From NCBI RefSeq assembly GCF_029674545.1, contig NZ_CP121354.1, forward strand, positions 5,093,001-5,157,000: DNA of 64,000 nt, written 5' to 3'. The number at the start of each line of letters is the position of its first letter. The first letter of the stretch is position 1. The translations under genes were made by a program, and so were the position numbers. A model generated the notes under the pieces. It had not been told where the DNA came from and searched no databases. It saw nothing but the letters and a program-made list of their open reading frames with translations. This document shows, piece by piece, positions 16,141-25,154 of this stretch. The stretch comes from Mesorhizobium sp. WSM4904 (lineage in GTDB: Bacteria > Pseudomonadota > Alphaproteobacteria > Rhizobiales > Rhizobiaceae).

Positions 16141-17482
16141 TGGGTGGACGGCCCCTTGCGGCATCGAATGTGCCAAACTGGTCGTGTTGGAACCCAGCGG
16201 AGGAGACCGTCCGTCATGCAAGCTATCAGATTTGGAATCGATTTGGCCAAGAACGTGTTTCAGGTGCACGGCGTGGATGCAGCCGGGCAGGTGGTGGTGC
16301 AGCGCCAGCTGCGGCGCGCGCAGGTGGAGAAGTTCTTCGCCGCGCAGCCGCCGGCGCTGATCGGCATGGAGGCGTGCGGCTCGGCCCATCATTGGGCCCG
16401 CACGCTGAGCGCGCTCGGCCACGAGGTCAAGCTGATGCCGCCGGCCTATGTGAAGCCCTATGTTGCGCGCAACAAGAACGATGCCCGCGATGCGCAAGGC
16501 TGTTGCGAGGCGGTGAGCCGGCCCGACATGCGCTTCGTGCCGATCAAGACGGTCGAACAGCAATGGGCCCGAGCGCTGCATCGCACACGTGACCTTCTGG
16601 TGCGCCAGCGCACGCAACTGGCCAACGCCATGCGTGGGCAGCTCTATGAGATGGGTCTGATAGGTGCCAAGGGGGCCGCAGGCATCGAGGCCCTGCTGCA
16701 GCGCATCGAGGCAGCCGATGAAGCCATTCCCGCGGCGCTGTTGATCTGTCTGGCGCCTCTGGCCGGGCAATGGCGGGCGCTGGATGGCGAGATCGGCAAG
16801 CTGGACAAGCAGATCCTGGCTCAGGTCAGGCAGCAGCGAGCGGCCTTGCGGCTGACGACGATCCCGAGCGTCGGCCCGATCATCGCGCATGCAGCCGTCG
16901 CCACCATCGGCGATGGCCGCCAGTTCGCTTCGGCCAGGGACTTCGCCGCCTGGCTGGGCCTGACCCGCAAGAGCCATGACACCGGCGGCAAGCACAGCTT
17001 GACGGGCCATATCAGCCGCGCCGGCGACAGGGACCTGCGAAGGCTGCTCATTCTGGGCGCCAGTTCCTGGTTGCGCCAGGTCAGGGCCAAACCCGACAAG
17101 GGCTCACCCTGGGTTCGCGGCCTGCTGGCCAGGCGGCCGGTCAAGGTCGCCGTCGTCGCCCAAGACCGCCCGCATCATCTGGGCAATGCTGCAATCGGGA
17201 CAGGAATACAGGGCGCCGACTGCGGCATAAACGCAAATCGAGGCCCTCAACAAGCGTAAGGAGCAAAAAGCAGCACGGCAAAATGGTCAGGACCTGGGTC
17301 GAGACACTCCGCCTTCGTCATCGCGATACAAAGCGCGCTAGAATGATTGGAACTCGATCCGCGTAACCCTTGCGGGCCAGCGGTCTTCGAAATCGACCGC
17401 ACTAAAGGCCGAATACATGACCGCTCCAGACCTGCGCCGTCGTTGCCATTTTGCCTCTTGCCCAAAAGGGGCCGTCCATACA
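16141..17482 (+). mobile_element. IS110-family (IS1111-type) insertion element
   Basis: Near-terminal inverted repeats TGGACGGCCCCTT (16145-16157) and AAGGGGCCGTCCA (17466-17478) bracket one transposase gene. The left flank ends CCTAGGATGA and the right flank resumes ATGACGAAG. In uninterrupted family C copies these are contiguous as CCTAGGATGACGAAG, so the element sits inside the repeat. The exact ends are inferred from this junction. The 220 bp after the transposase carry no gene. Confidence 0.85.
16216..17259 (+). CDS. IS110-family transposase, C-terminus frameshifted
   Basis: 347 residues in the open frame. The N-terminal DEDD domain has GIDLAKNVFQVHG, then IGMEACGSAHHWAR and NKNDARDA. 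The C-terminal Transposase_20 domain is present (TIPSVGPIIAHAAVATIGDG, AWLGLTRKSHDTGGK, LRRLLILGAS). After about residue 313 the normal ending (ARIIWAMLQSGQEYRAPTAA) is found in another frame from about 17164, so a small deletion near 17150-17165 replaces the last residues. Catalytic parts precede the shift, so activity is uncertain. GGAGGAGA lies upstream of the ATG. Confidence 0.85.
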   Translation: MQAIRFGIDLAKNVFQVHGVDAAGQVVVQRQLRRAQVEKFFAAQPPALIGMEACGSAHHWARTLSALGHEVKLMPPAYVKPYVARNKNDARDAQGCCEAVSRPDMRFVPIKTVEQQWARALHRTRDLLVRQRTQLANAMRGQLYEMGLIGAKGAAGIEALLQRIEAADEAIPAALLICLAPLAGQWRALDGEIGKLDKQILAQVRQQRAALRLTTIPSVGPIIAHAAVATIGDGRQFASARDFAAWLGLTRKSHDTGGKHSLTGHISRAGDRDLRRLLILGASSWLRQVRAKPDKGSPWVRGLLARRPVKVAVVAQDRPHHLGNAAIGTGIQGADCGINANRGPQQA

Positions 17483-17588
17483 TGACGAAGTGATGGCGTT
17501 CCGCCTCGCTGTTGGACGGACATCGAAACGCCGTGCGAACTTTCCGACTTTCCGCGCGGCGTTCGACTGCGTTTCGCTGCTGCCTCGG

Positions 17589-17996
17589 TCAGCGCGCGGC
17601 GGCCGGCGTGGCCGAACGCACCGTTTCCGGCGACGAGAAGACCACGAAGGCGAAGACCAGCACCGCGGCGGCAACGATCAGCGAGCCGATCGCCACGACC
17701 GGCTCGATCTGCGGATGGCCGCCCGCCAGCATCCAGTAGAGCGCCGGCAGCATGATGACGAGGCCGACCGTGTAGAGGCCGTAATGGATCATTGCGACGC
17801 GGCGCTCCGCCTTCGCGGGATTGAGCGCGTAATAGCCGCCGAAGATCGCGCTGGTGACCCAGCCGAGAAGGTTGATGTGGGCATGCGCCGGGAAGGCGCC
17901 GTGATCGCCCGAGATCGCCATCTGCAGCCCGGCCGCGATGCCGAGGATGAGAAACACGACGGCCGTCTTGAAGAAAAGTTCCGAAACCCGCGGCAT
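17589..17996 (-). CDS. Small heme-copper-oxidase-like membrane protein
   Basis: A protein of 135 residues with about four transmembrane helices. It carries AHAHINLLGWVTSAIFGGYY, the motif seen in short proteins related to oxidase subunit I. GGAGG precedes the ATG at 17996 by seven bases. With only part of the subunit I fold it is unlikely to be an oxidase itself; a heme- or metal-linked role is inferred. It lies just past the IS110 element. Confidence 0.7.
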   Translation of the reverse strand: MPRVSELFFKTAVVFLILGIAAGLQMAISGDHGAFPAHAHINLLGWVTSAIFGGYYALNPAKAERRVAMIHYGLYTVGLVIMLPALYWMLAGGHPQIEPVVAIGSLIVAAAVLVFAFVVFSSPETVRSATPAAAR

Positions 17997-18157
17997 TTGT
18001 TGTCCTCCCAATGCCCTGTGACTCCCTCACCCGCCAAGTCTACACGCCGCAATGCATATTAGCCACGACGCATTGAGGGCGAAGGCAGGTTTGGTGTGGA
18101 TTGTGGGTCGTCGTGGACATTGCGGACGCAAGGATGCGCGAATGCGAACCATCTGCG

Positions 18158-18202
18158 TCGGCGGGACAGCGCCCCCTCCGTCTTGCCGGACAGAGGGGGC
18201 GC
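18158..18202. repeat. Degenerate family A remnant
   Basis: GGCGGGACAGCGCCCCCTCC followed by GTCTTGCCGGACAGAGGGGG keeps the tags of the family, but the central hairpin is lost. Confidence 0.5.
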
Positions 18203-18243
18203 GAAGGAGTGCGGCGCTCGCCTTCTACCTAGCGGCGCCACGC

Positions 18244-18537
18244 TCAGCATTCGCGACGGTGACGACGATCGTCGACGATGCGTGCAAGCGCCTCGGTGGG
18301 GTCGCGGTCGACAGGCAGCGCGAGTGCGTTTTCGATGTCGAAGGCGGTGACGCCGATGTCGCGGCGCTCGCATTCGCTCATGGCGGCAAGGGCGGCGAGG
18401 TCGCGGCGCGCCTTCCAGAAGCGCGGCAGCCACAGCAGAGCCGACGTCACCGCGGCGAGCAACCGGAAAGGCCGCGAGGGAGAAGCATGCGACGGGCAGC
18501 CGGCTGCTATGCTGATGAGAGGAACCGTCGTGGTCAT
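18244..18537 (-). CDS. DUF1127 family protein
   Basis: A protein of 97 residues. The C-terminal half carries the DUF1127 pattern WKARRDLAALAAMSECERRD followed by IGVTAFDIENAL. The N-terminus is a hydrophobic Ser/Ala-rich segment. DUF1127 proteins are small rhizobial regulators, some of which act on RNA turnover and phosphate or carbon metabolism. The ATG at 18537 has GGAG upstream. Confidence 0.7.
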   Translation of the reverse strand: MTTTVPLISIAAGCPSHASPSRPFRLLAAVTSALLWLPRFWKARRDLAALAAMSECERRDIGVTAFDIENALALPVDRDPTEALARIVDDRRHRREC

Positions 18538-18692
18538 GATGTTGTCTCCATCCTCGAAACTGTCCGGGCGACAGCAAGGATGACGGTAGCCGGCTCTCGG
18601 CCGGAGATCGTGAGACCGTGGCGAAACTTCGGGGAAATTGCGGCGAAATCGGTAGGCGGGGGACCGGCCCCGGATCAGTCGGTTCGGCTGGA

Positions 18693-20234
18693 TCACTCCG
18701 GCAGGCCGGCCTCGCGCAGGCCGGCGGCGATGCGTTCGCTCGTGCCCGCATCGAAGGGCGAGGCGTCGCCGACCCTGGCAATGGTGAGCCCCGGGTAGTT
18801 TTCCATGAGCCTGCGGCAAGCGCGCCGTGCCTCGTCCTTGCGACCGGCATGAACCAGCGCCGTGACTAGCAGGCGCAGTCCCCACCAGGCGCCTGGTTGC
18901 CGGCTAAGGCCGCGCTGCATCAGCGCCACCGCCTCGTCATAGCGCGCGGCGATGAAATGCGCCGTGCCGATGCCGATCTCGGCCATGTAGCCCATCGGGT
19001 CGCGCGGGCTCAGCCGTTCGAAATGCTCGAACTTCTCTATCGCCGCCTCGGGCCGCTCGCGATAGACGTCCAGCCAGGCGCTGCGCAGCCAGGCCCAGGC
19101 GGAATTCGGATCGAGCGCGCGCGCCCGCGCCAGATGCATGTCGGCGACATCGTAGTCGCGGGCAAAGGAATGCGCCGCACCCAGCACGGCAAGCACCATC
19201 GGGTCGTCGCCGGACAGCGCCGCGCCCTTCTGCGCCAGGCGCAGCCCCTCCTCCCGTGAAGCGGCCGGCGTTTCGGTCCAACGGTAGCCAGCGCGCTGCA
19301 GATGGCACCAGGCCAGCAGCGAAAGCGCCAGCGGATAGTCCGGCTCGATCGCGATCGCATGGTCAAGCAGCGTCCCTGCCTCCTCGTTCTGTGCCCGCTC
19401 GAGCGACCAGGTGAGCGGAAAGGCGCGCAGCACGTAGTCGTAGGCGGCGAGGCTTTCCGGCCGCTTGCGCCGCGAGCGCTCGATCTCGGCCGACAGGATG
19501 GAAGGCTGGATAGCGCCGACGACGCTCTCCGCAAGCCGGTCCTGCAGGTCGAACACGTCGGCCATGGTTCCGTCATAGCGGTTGGCCCAGATCGTCTTGC
19601 CGGACGACTGATCGATGAGCTGCCCCGTTAGACGGACGTGGTCGCCGGCCTTGCGGACGCTGCCGGTCAGCAGGTAGCGCACGCCGAGTTCGGCTCCGGC
19701 CCGTTTCAAGCCATCGGCCTGCCCCTTGTAGGCGAAGCTCGAATTGCGGGCGATGACAAACAGCCAACGCATGCGCGACAAGGCGGTGATGATCTCGTCG
19801 ACCATGCCGTCGGCGAAATAGTCCTGCGCCGGATCGCCGCTGAGATTCTCGAAGGGCAGCACGGCGATCGACGGCGCGTCGCGGGCGCCCTGCCCCGCTT
19901 CCGTGGCCGGCGCATCGCGATCCCCCATGCGACGGACGCGATCCTCGTCTATCACATAGCCTCGCCGCAGCACGGTGCGGATCAGACCGTCCGCGTCCGG
20001 GCCGAGTGCCTTGCGGATATCCTTCATGCACTGAGTAAGGGAATCGTCGGAGACGGCGATGTTGGGCCAGACGGCGTTGACCAGCTCATCCTTGCCGACG
20101 ACGCGGCCGGCGTTCTCCAGCAGATAGATGAGCAGCGAGAGCGATTTGGCGCGCAGGTCGACGTCGTGCCCGCCCCTCTGCAGCCTGCCCTTGTGCAGAT
20201 CGAGCCTGTGGCCGGAGAATTCGAACGTCGTCAT
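18693..20234 (-). CDS. Winged-helix/TolB-like/TPR transcriptional regulator
   Basis: A protein of 513 residues. The N-terminal OmpR-type winged helix (about 1-100) has LLENAGRVVGKDELVNAVWP. A segment with SIAVLPFENLSGDPAQDYFA (about 128-147) starts a TolB-like domain. C-terminal TPR units (about 270-500) follow. No receiver domain or transmembrane helix is seen, so it probably senses a cytoplasmic partner through the TPRs. It lies 80 bp after a methyltransferase gene on the same strand. A paralogue is at 55210. Confidence 0.85.
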   Translation of the reverse strand: MTTFEFSGHRLDLHKGRLQRGGHDVDLRAKSLSLLIYLLENAGRVVGKDELVNAVWPNIAVSDDSLTQCMKDIRKALGPDADGLIRTVLRRGYVIDEDRVRRMGDRDAPATEAGQGARDAPSIAVLPFENLSGDPAQDYFADGMVDEIITALSRMRWLFVIARNSSFAYKGQADGLKRAGAELGVRYLLTGSVRKAGDHVRLTGQLIDQSSGKTIWANRYDGTMADVFDLQDRLAESVVGAIQPSILSAEIERSRRKRPESLAAYDYVLRAFPLTWSLERAQNEEAGTLLDHAIAIEPDYPLALSLLAWCHLQRAGYRWTETPAASREEGLRLAQKGAALSGDDPMVLAVLGAAHSFARDYDVADMHLARARALDPNSAWAWLRSAWLDVYRERPEAAIEKFEHFERLSPRDPMGYMAEIGIGTAHFIAARYDEAVALMQRGLSRQPGAWWGLRLLVTALVHAGRKDEARRACRRLMENYPGLTIARVGDASPFDAGTSERIAAGLREAGLPE

Positions 20235-20314
20235 GTCGCCCCCAGGGAGACGTCCAGCCAGTTCGGCCGCGCGACGGAGAGCTGTCGATCAACACCCTAG
20301 CACATCCGAAGCCA

Positions 20315-21067
20315 TCAAGCCTGTCCCGCGACATCGGGCCTCCGTCCGCTGAAGATCGCGTGGCCGGCGAACAGCCAGGCGCAATCGACTGCGGCGAACC
20401 CAACTTCGGCCAGCCAGGCAAGCTGCTCGGCCAGCGAGGACGGTTTGTCGATCGGCTCGCCGTCGGGATTGCGGAAATAGTTCCAGCCGAGGCGGTTGAA
20501 CTCGGCGAAGGCCGCCAGGTCGCCGTCGATCGCGAGCGAGCGCGAACTCACCGCCTCGTCCCACTGCCGCGCGGCGATGGCGAGGCCCGCGGCGCTCGGC
20601 GGACGCACGATGTCGGCCACCACGAAGACGCCGCCCGGGCGCAATGCCGCCGCGACGTCCGCAAACAGCATCCGCTTCTGCCGGCCGTCGAGGTGGTGGA
20701 TGGCGAGCGAAGAGACGATCGCTTGCGGCGGCTCGGAAAAGCTCCGCCAATCGCGATCCGCCAGATCGAAGGCGGCCGTGGTCAGGCGGCTTCCATGGTC
20801 GCTGCAGGTTTTTTGCGTCTGCTCGCGCATCCGCTCCGAACCGTCGAGCGCCAGCACCCGGCAATCGGGAAACCGCTCCAGCAAGGCGCGGCTGAGCAGC
20901 CCCTCGCCGCAGCAGAGCTCGACCATCAGGCCGTCAGGTGCGGCAGGGATCAGGTCGGCGATGATGTCGATCTGGCGCTCGCGCTCGGGAACGAAGTAGC
21001 GGCCATAGTCGAGAAAGCTGCGGGAATGGTTCTCGTCCCAATGCCGATCGCCTTGCATGTCCGCCAT
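20315..21067 (-). CDS. Class I SAM-dependent methyltransferase
   Basis: A protein of 250 residues. SAM-binding motif I is VELCCGEGLLSRAL (about 48-61), then LALDGSERMREQTQ and IVSSLAIHHLDG before the post-motif RPGGVFVVADIVRP. The substrate cannot be told from sequence. GGAAGGA precedes the ATG at 21067. It is probably co-transcribed with the regulator gene downstream. Confidence 0.85.
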   Translation of the reverse strand: MADMQGDRHWDENHSRSFLDYGRYFVPERERQIDIIADLIPAAPDGLMVELCCGEGLLSRALLERFPDCRVLALDGSERMREQTQKTCSDHGSRLTTAAFDLADRDWRSFSEPPQAIVSSLAIHHLDGRQKRMLFADVAAALRPGGVFVVADIVRPPSAAGLAIAARQWDEAVSSRSLAIDGDLAAFAEFNRLGWNYFRNPDGEPIDKPSSLAEQLAWLAEVGFAAVDCAWLFAGHAIFSGRRPDVAGQA

Positions 21068-21177
21068 GATGCAATCCTTCCATTTTCGCCGACCCTGCCC
21101 GAGGCTGGGCCGACCGTCGTGATGCCCGGCTGAAATTCGGCTGAAATCGGCGTGAGGAGTGAATGGCGCCTTGTAGT

Positions 21178-21395
21178 GCTGGTCGACCCCCACTCCGTCT
21201 CGGCTTCGCCGAGCCACCTCTCCCCCGATCGACGGGGTAGAGGAAAGGCGCCAAGCTTCTTGCCGTCAACGCTTGTCCGGCAGCGCTCCCTTCCTTTCCC
21301 TCCGGAGGGGGGAAAGGTGGCGCTGCGAAGCAGCGACGGATTGGGGGAACCACGTGGCAATCAAGCCGCGGCCCGATCAGTCACGCCAGTCACAG
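21178..21395. repeat. Family B mosaic repeat, copy 1
   Basis: About 218 bp starting GTCGACCCCCACTCCGTCTC and ending GATCAGTCACGCCAGTCACA. An inverted copy with only scattered differences lies at 33925-34143. It contains internal hairpins (CTTCGCCGAG, CCCTCCGGAGGG, GCTGCGAAGCAGC). Confidence 0.85.
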
Positions 21396-21457
21396 AAGAT
21401 GTGTGCATAGCGTAGTCCAAGTGGGGAGATGCCCGGCACGCCAGCTTTCGCCAATCG

Positions 21458-21496
21458 CCAAACAACAAAATGCCGCCGGGCGAGGCCCGGCGGCAT
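21458..21496 (-). terminator. Intrinsic terminator of the glycine-rich protein gene
   Basis: Perfect stem GCCGCCGGGC (21472-21481) with GCCCGGCGGC (21485-21494) and a 3-base loop. On the minus strand it is followed by ATTTTGTTGTTT. It lies 40 bp past the stop at 21535. Confidence 0.85.
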
Positions 21497-21534
21497 GGCA
21501 GTCCACCCTCTGGCAGGTTCGCCGCTGTCGCGCC

Positions 21535-22326
21535 TTACGGCGTTGCCGCGGCTGCCTGGTCGATCTTGTCGGCCAGCACGCCCTTGGCCCAGTCGGTGAC
21601 TTCGGCGTCGACCGGCTTGTTGGCCATGTCCTGGAGAGCGGCGTCGAGCGAGGCGTCGTCGGGGGCGACAGCGGCGTCTGCCGCGGCCTGGGCATCCGCG
21701 ACCGCCTGGGTGTCAGCGGTGATTGTTGCGTTCTGGGCGTCGATCTGCGCCTGAACGTCGGCGATCTGCGCGGCCAGAGCCGCCTTCTCTTCGTCCGTCA
21801 TGCTGGATTGGTCGATCGCGTTGAGATCGGTGAGCTGCTGATTGAGTGTGTCGAGCTGGGTCTGGTCGGCGGCCAGCTTGGCGTTCGCCTCGTCGAGCTT
21901 GGCCTGCGCCTTCTGGGCCGCAGCCGCCTGCGTCACATAGGCCTGGATGCCCGCGAACTTCTTGCTCTTGGAGTTCATGTAGGCGTTGATGTTGCGCTGC
22001 AAGGAGTTCAGCCGGCCGAGCTTGGCATGCAGGTTCTTTTCCTTCGGCGTCGCGGCGGTGGTCGTGTCGTCCGTGGTGTCGTCGGTCGTATCGTCCTGCG
22101 ACTTCGCCAGCTGACCCGGCGCCGATGCCTTGCCACGCGAGGCACCGCTGTTGCCCTTGCCGCCACCGTTGCCGCCACCATTGCCATTGCCGCCGCCGTG
22201 GTCGCCGCTATTGCCGTGGCCGCCGCCATTGCCGCCTCCGTTGCCGCCGGCGCCGGCAAGCGCCGGAGCAGTCGCGAGTGCCAGGACGGCAAGTGAAGCC
22301 AGAAGTGTCTTTCGGATCGTCATCAT
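21535..22326 (-). CDS. Secreted glycine-rich protein with coiled coil
   Basis: A protein of 263 residues: signal peptide (LLASLAVLALATAPALAGA), a Gly/Asn/His-rich segment (about 25-62, GGNGGG type), an Asp/Thr run (DDTTDDTTDDTT) and a long helical region rich in Ala/Gln/Asp (about 105-230) that should form a coiled coil. GGAG precedes the ATG. No known family. Surface or periplasmic structural role is inferred. A strong terminator follows. Confidence 0.7.
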   Translation of the reverse strand: MMTIRKTLLASLAVLALATAPALAGAGGNGGGNGGGHGNSGDHGGGNGNGGGNGGGKGNSGASRGKASAPGQLAKSQDDTTDDTTDDTTTAATPKEKNLHAKLGRLNSLQRNINAYMNSKSKKFAGIQAYVTQAAAAQKAQAKLDEANAKLAADQTQLDTLNQQLTDLNAIDQSSMTDEEKAALAAQIADVQAQIDAQNATITADTQAVADAQAAADAAVAPDDASLDAALQDMANKPVDAEVTDWAKGVLADKIDQAAAATP

Positions 22327-22791
22327 GTTTCTCCGCAAGGTGAATCGCCACCACTGCCCAACCGCTAGGCCGCCTCATATGAGAATTCCCTAATGGCTTG
22401 GAGTAACTTTTAAACAAATTCGGTCGCGGCAAGAGAGCTACCGGAGAAACGATCGCGGCATTGGTCGAAAAGCTTCCTTAACTCACTGAAATCATTTGAT
22501 AAATAATTGGGCCGGGCGTGATTCCGCCCTCTGGAACAATGAAGGCCCATGCCCCGTCGGACCATAGGCCCAACGCCATCCGGCCTGCGTCTGTCGAAGG
22601 GCTCCAGGCCCTTGTTTATGCATGTGATTTCCGCGCCAACGCGGCACAATTTCGGGTGCCATCCATGGGAGCCGTCAAAACGGCCGTCAGCGCCCTTCGA
22701 CGGCCAGGCGCCGATGCCATTCCGGACGAAGGCTATCATATATTTATATATATTCTCGCATATACTTATATATATTCTTACTGGTACGCCC
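22327..22791. other. Intergenic with AT-rich island
   Basis: No supported gene. 22735-22790 is strikingly AT-rich for this genome, with two similar copies of TWTATATATATTCT. It lies between the start of the glycine-rich gene and the 3' end of the TadE-like operon. It may hold the promoter and bend DNA. Confidence 0.45.
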
Positions 22792-23202
22792 TTAGCTGTT
22801 GATCAGCGGCACGGTGACGGTCGTCGAGTAATTGATCGGGTAATCGCTGAAATAGGGGAAGTCGATGACGAAGGCGTAGCTGGCGCTGACATGCGCCATC
22901 TTGAAGCCGCCGCTCGGCGGGTCGGTGGTGATCGTGACTGTCACGTTCTGCAGGCCGAGCCCCTGCAGTTTCTGCGTCGCGATCGTCTGGATCTGAGCCT
23001 GGGTCAGCGTCTTGTCGAGCTGCAGCGAGCGGGCGGAGGCTTCCAGCGCGTAGCGCACGCTGGACTCGTTGTTCATCGACCAGCCGAAGGCGAAGATGCC
23101 GAACAAGAGCATGATAAGGAAAGGCGCGATCAGCGCGAATTCGATCGCGGCTCCGCCGGAGGCATTGCCGGCAAACGCCTTCGCTCTCCGTCTAGCGGAC
23201 AC
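22792..23202 (-). CDS. TadE-like pilus assembly protein
   Basis: A protein of 136 residues. After a short basic leader comes the TadE-like segment [20 protein letters not shown], with Glu at +5 as in pseudopilins. The rest is a periplasmic domain with [20 protein letters not shown]. It overlaps the upstream gene by 11 bp. TadE proteins are minor pseudopilins of the Tad machine. Confidence 0.8.
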   Translation of the reverse strand: MSARRRAKAFAGNASGGAAIEFALIAPFLIMLLFGIFAFGWSMNNESSVRYALEASARSLQLDKTLTQAQIQTIATQKLQGLGLQNVTVTITTDPPSGGFKMAHVSASYAFVIDFPYFSDYPINYSTTVTVPLINS

Positions 23203-23632
23203 GGATCACCTGCTGGTGATCGAGTGCGGTATTCTTTGGGAAGGGGCCGAAAGTGAAAGGCGGAACCCAGGTGCCCGACGCCGCGATCTGTACGAAGACC
23301 GAGGGCACCTTCGGCCCCGCGCAGATGGTCGTCGACGTGACCACGGTCGTTCCGCACTTGTAGGTGCGGGTTACTGCGACCGCCGCGTCGTCCGGCTTCT
23401 TTTCCCAGCTCGCAAGAGCAGCCGCCTGGACGGCAGTATCGTCGCTCGCGCCGGCCAGAAGCAGGTTTGCCGCCGTCTTCACGCCCGCCCGCATCGCCAT
23501 CGAGCTGGTGGTATAGGACCAGCCATCGGCGACGCCGAAGAGCGCGGCGCACAGCACCGGCAGCACCAGCGCGAATTCCACCGCGGCGGCGCCGGAGCGG
23601 TTCTTGCGGAAGCGGGCTGCCGGCGTCCCCAT
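23192..23632 (-). CDS. TadE/TadF-like pseudopilin
   Basis: A protein of 146 residues with [20 protein letters not shown] near the N-terminus, then a periplasmic domain with two Cys. The ATG at 23632 lies just past the previous stop codon. The TTG-start reading from 23653 is possible. Middle gene of a three-gene operon. Confidence 0.75.
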   Translation of the reverse strand: MGTPAARFRKNRSGAAAVEFALVLPVLCAALFGVADGWSYTTSSMAMRAGVKTAANLLLAGASDDTAVQAAALASWEKKPDDAAVAVTRTYKCGTTVVTSTTICAGPKVPSVFVQIAASGTWVPPFTFGPFPKNTALDHQQVIRVR

Positions 23633-23636
23633 GCGG

Positions 23637-24917
23637 CTACTCGACGATCGCAATCGACGGGGCGGCCGGTATGTCCTTCATCCCGAGGCTCGAGCAGTCC
23701 TGGTTGATGGTCGAACTGCCCGACCACTGGATGGTGTCGGCGACGACCTGCGTGCAGCCGTTCTTGCCGGAGAAATTGCCGAGATAGTCGACCTCCTGCC
23801 TGGGGAAGTAGATCGCGCCGGTCAGCAAGGAGTCCGCGGTGCCGTTGAAGTTGCTTTTTGCGCTGGTGCCATTCCTGTCACCATAGAACAGCACCCCCGA
23901 ATAGATGCCCGAGGTCTGCGCGCTGAGCGTCACGGTGGCGTTGCCGTTCATGCTGACGGTGTTGCTGCCGGTCATGTAGATGGTAACCCCGCTGCCGGAG
24001 ACGACCGCGCCCGCGTTGATCTTCAGGCTGCCCTGGACGACATAGATGCCGGGAGAAAGCGTGACATTGCCGCTTAGGTTCATGCCGTTGCAATAGGTGC
24101 CCTGGGTGAGTATTTGCGACGTTTTGTTCGCGTTGACTTTCGAGCACGAGTTCGAGGCTGCGGGCGCCGGCAGGCTGGAGAACGGATCTGACGTAGGCAA
24201 GGCCTGGGTGATCGGGCTCTTGCAGACCATGCTCACCGGATTGTTCAGCACGACGCCGCCCGCCGAGATCAGGCAGTCGGTCTGCAGAGACGCCGAACCC
24301 TGCACCTTGATGGCATCGCTGGCGATCGAATTCGCCATGGTGACGCAGCCGTTCTGCTTGACGGTGGTGCTGCCGGAATAGAGCACCGCCTGCGAGGCCG
24401 ACTGACTAAGCGCGACGTTGCAGGCCTTGGAGGCGTCGGTGATGAGCGCCACCGCCCTCGCCTGTTCCGGCACCTTGCTCTGGGAGAAGATAGAGGTGAA
24501 CACCCGGTCCAGGTTCTGGTTCAGAATCACCTCGACCGCCTTGTTGGCCGTGTTCGGCCCCGAGGTGGGAGGCGTGTGGACGACGATGGTGCCGGTGCCC
24601 AGCCCGTTGTCGGTTGCCGACTGCGTGGCGGCCGTCGTAATCGTCGCCGTGTCGGATCCCTGGATCTTCTCCAGAGCGCCGGCATAGGCGGCGGCGTCGG
24701 CCGTCGCCTGCAGCTTCAGGCTCGAATAGTACCAATAGGAGGTCTCGACGCCGAGCCCCGCCCCGCCGACGACGACCGGCAGGGTGAGCGCGAAGATGGT
24801 CGCGACGTTGCCGCCCTCGCCGCTTCGCAGGCGACGGAAGGCAAAGTGTCTCAAGATGCGACTGAATGACGCCATGGCCCAGCACGCCCAAGCTATCCCG
24901 GCTAACACGTTCAACAT
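23637..24917 (-). CDS. TadG-like pilus assembly protein
   Basis: A protein of 426 residues (412 if it starts at the ATG at 24875, which is also plausible). N-terminal Tad segment GNVATIFALTLPVVVGGAGL and the downstream LQATADAAAYAGA are typical of TadG. The C-terminal half is rich in Ser, Thr, Gly and Asn with LSPGIYVVQGSLKINAGAVV and several Cys, a beta-rich architecture. First gene of the operon. A homologue with the same layout is divergently encoded at 25155. Confidence 0.8.
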   Translation of the reverse strand: MLNVLAGIAWACWAMASFSRILRHFAFRRLRSGEGGNVATIFALTLPVVVGGAGLGVETSYWYYSSLKLQATADAAAYAGALEKIQGSDTATITTAATQSATDNGLGTGTIVVHTPPTSGPNTANKAVEVILNQNLDRVFTSIFSQSKVPEQARAVALITDASKACNVALSQSASQAVLYSGSTTVKQNGCVTMANSIASDAIKVQGSASLQTDCLISAGGVVLNNPVSMVCKSPITQALPTSDPFSSLPAPAASNSCSKVNANKTSQILTQGTYCNGMNLSGNVTLSPGIYVVQGSLKINAGAVVSGSGVTIYMTGSNTVSMNGNATVTLSAQTSGIYSGVLFYGDRNGTSAKSNFNGTADSLLTGAIYFPRQEVDYLGNFSGKNGCTQVVADTIQWSGSSTINQDCSSLGMKDIPAAPSIAIVE

Positions 24918-25006
24918 CCGCCGATAAACGAATGGCTAATTTTTTTGCTCGACTTGCGCCGGTCAGACCCCTGGAGGCATTTTTCTGCACCTTGTGTGCA
25001 AACGCT

Positions 25007-25040
25007 AGGACCTTAGGCCCAACCCCTATAGGACCTAAGG
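25007..25040. promoter_or_regulatory. Direct repeat AGGACCTWAGG between divergent Tad-like genes
   Basis: AGGACCTTAGG (25007-25017) and AGGACCTAAGG (25030-25040) are spaced 23 bp apart, near two helical turns. Each contains the palindrome CCTWAGG. They lie between two divergent genes and so could bind a shared regulator. Confidence 0.4.
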
Positions 25041-25154
25041 CTAAGCATCGGAAAACCCACCAATTTTAGGACTTTCTGCATTTTAACTTTTTCGGAAATC
25101 GCTCGTAGAGACGGCCGTCGTATCTCTGTCCCATCTCCGGTGAGGGCGGCTCCG

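Noticed and set aside
17247..17483. Minus-strand frame inside the right part of the IS110 element
   Set aside because: It lies in the non-coding tail of the element and crosses its inverted repeat. No motif.
22518..23256. Plus-strand frames in the AT-rich gap
   Set aside because: They run into the antisense of the TadE-like gene and lack ribosome sites.
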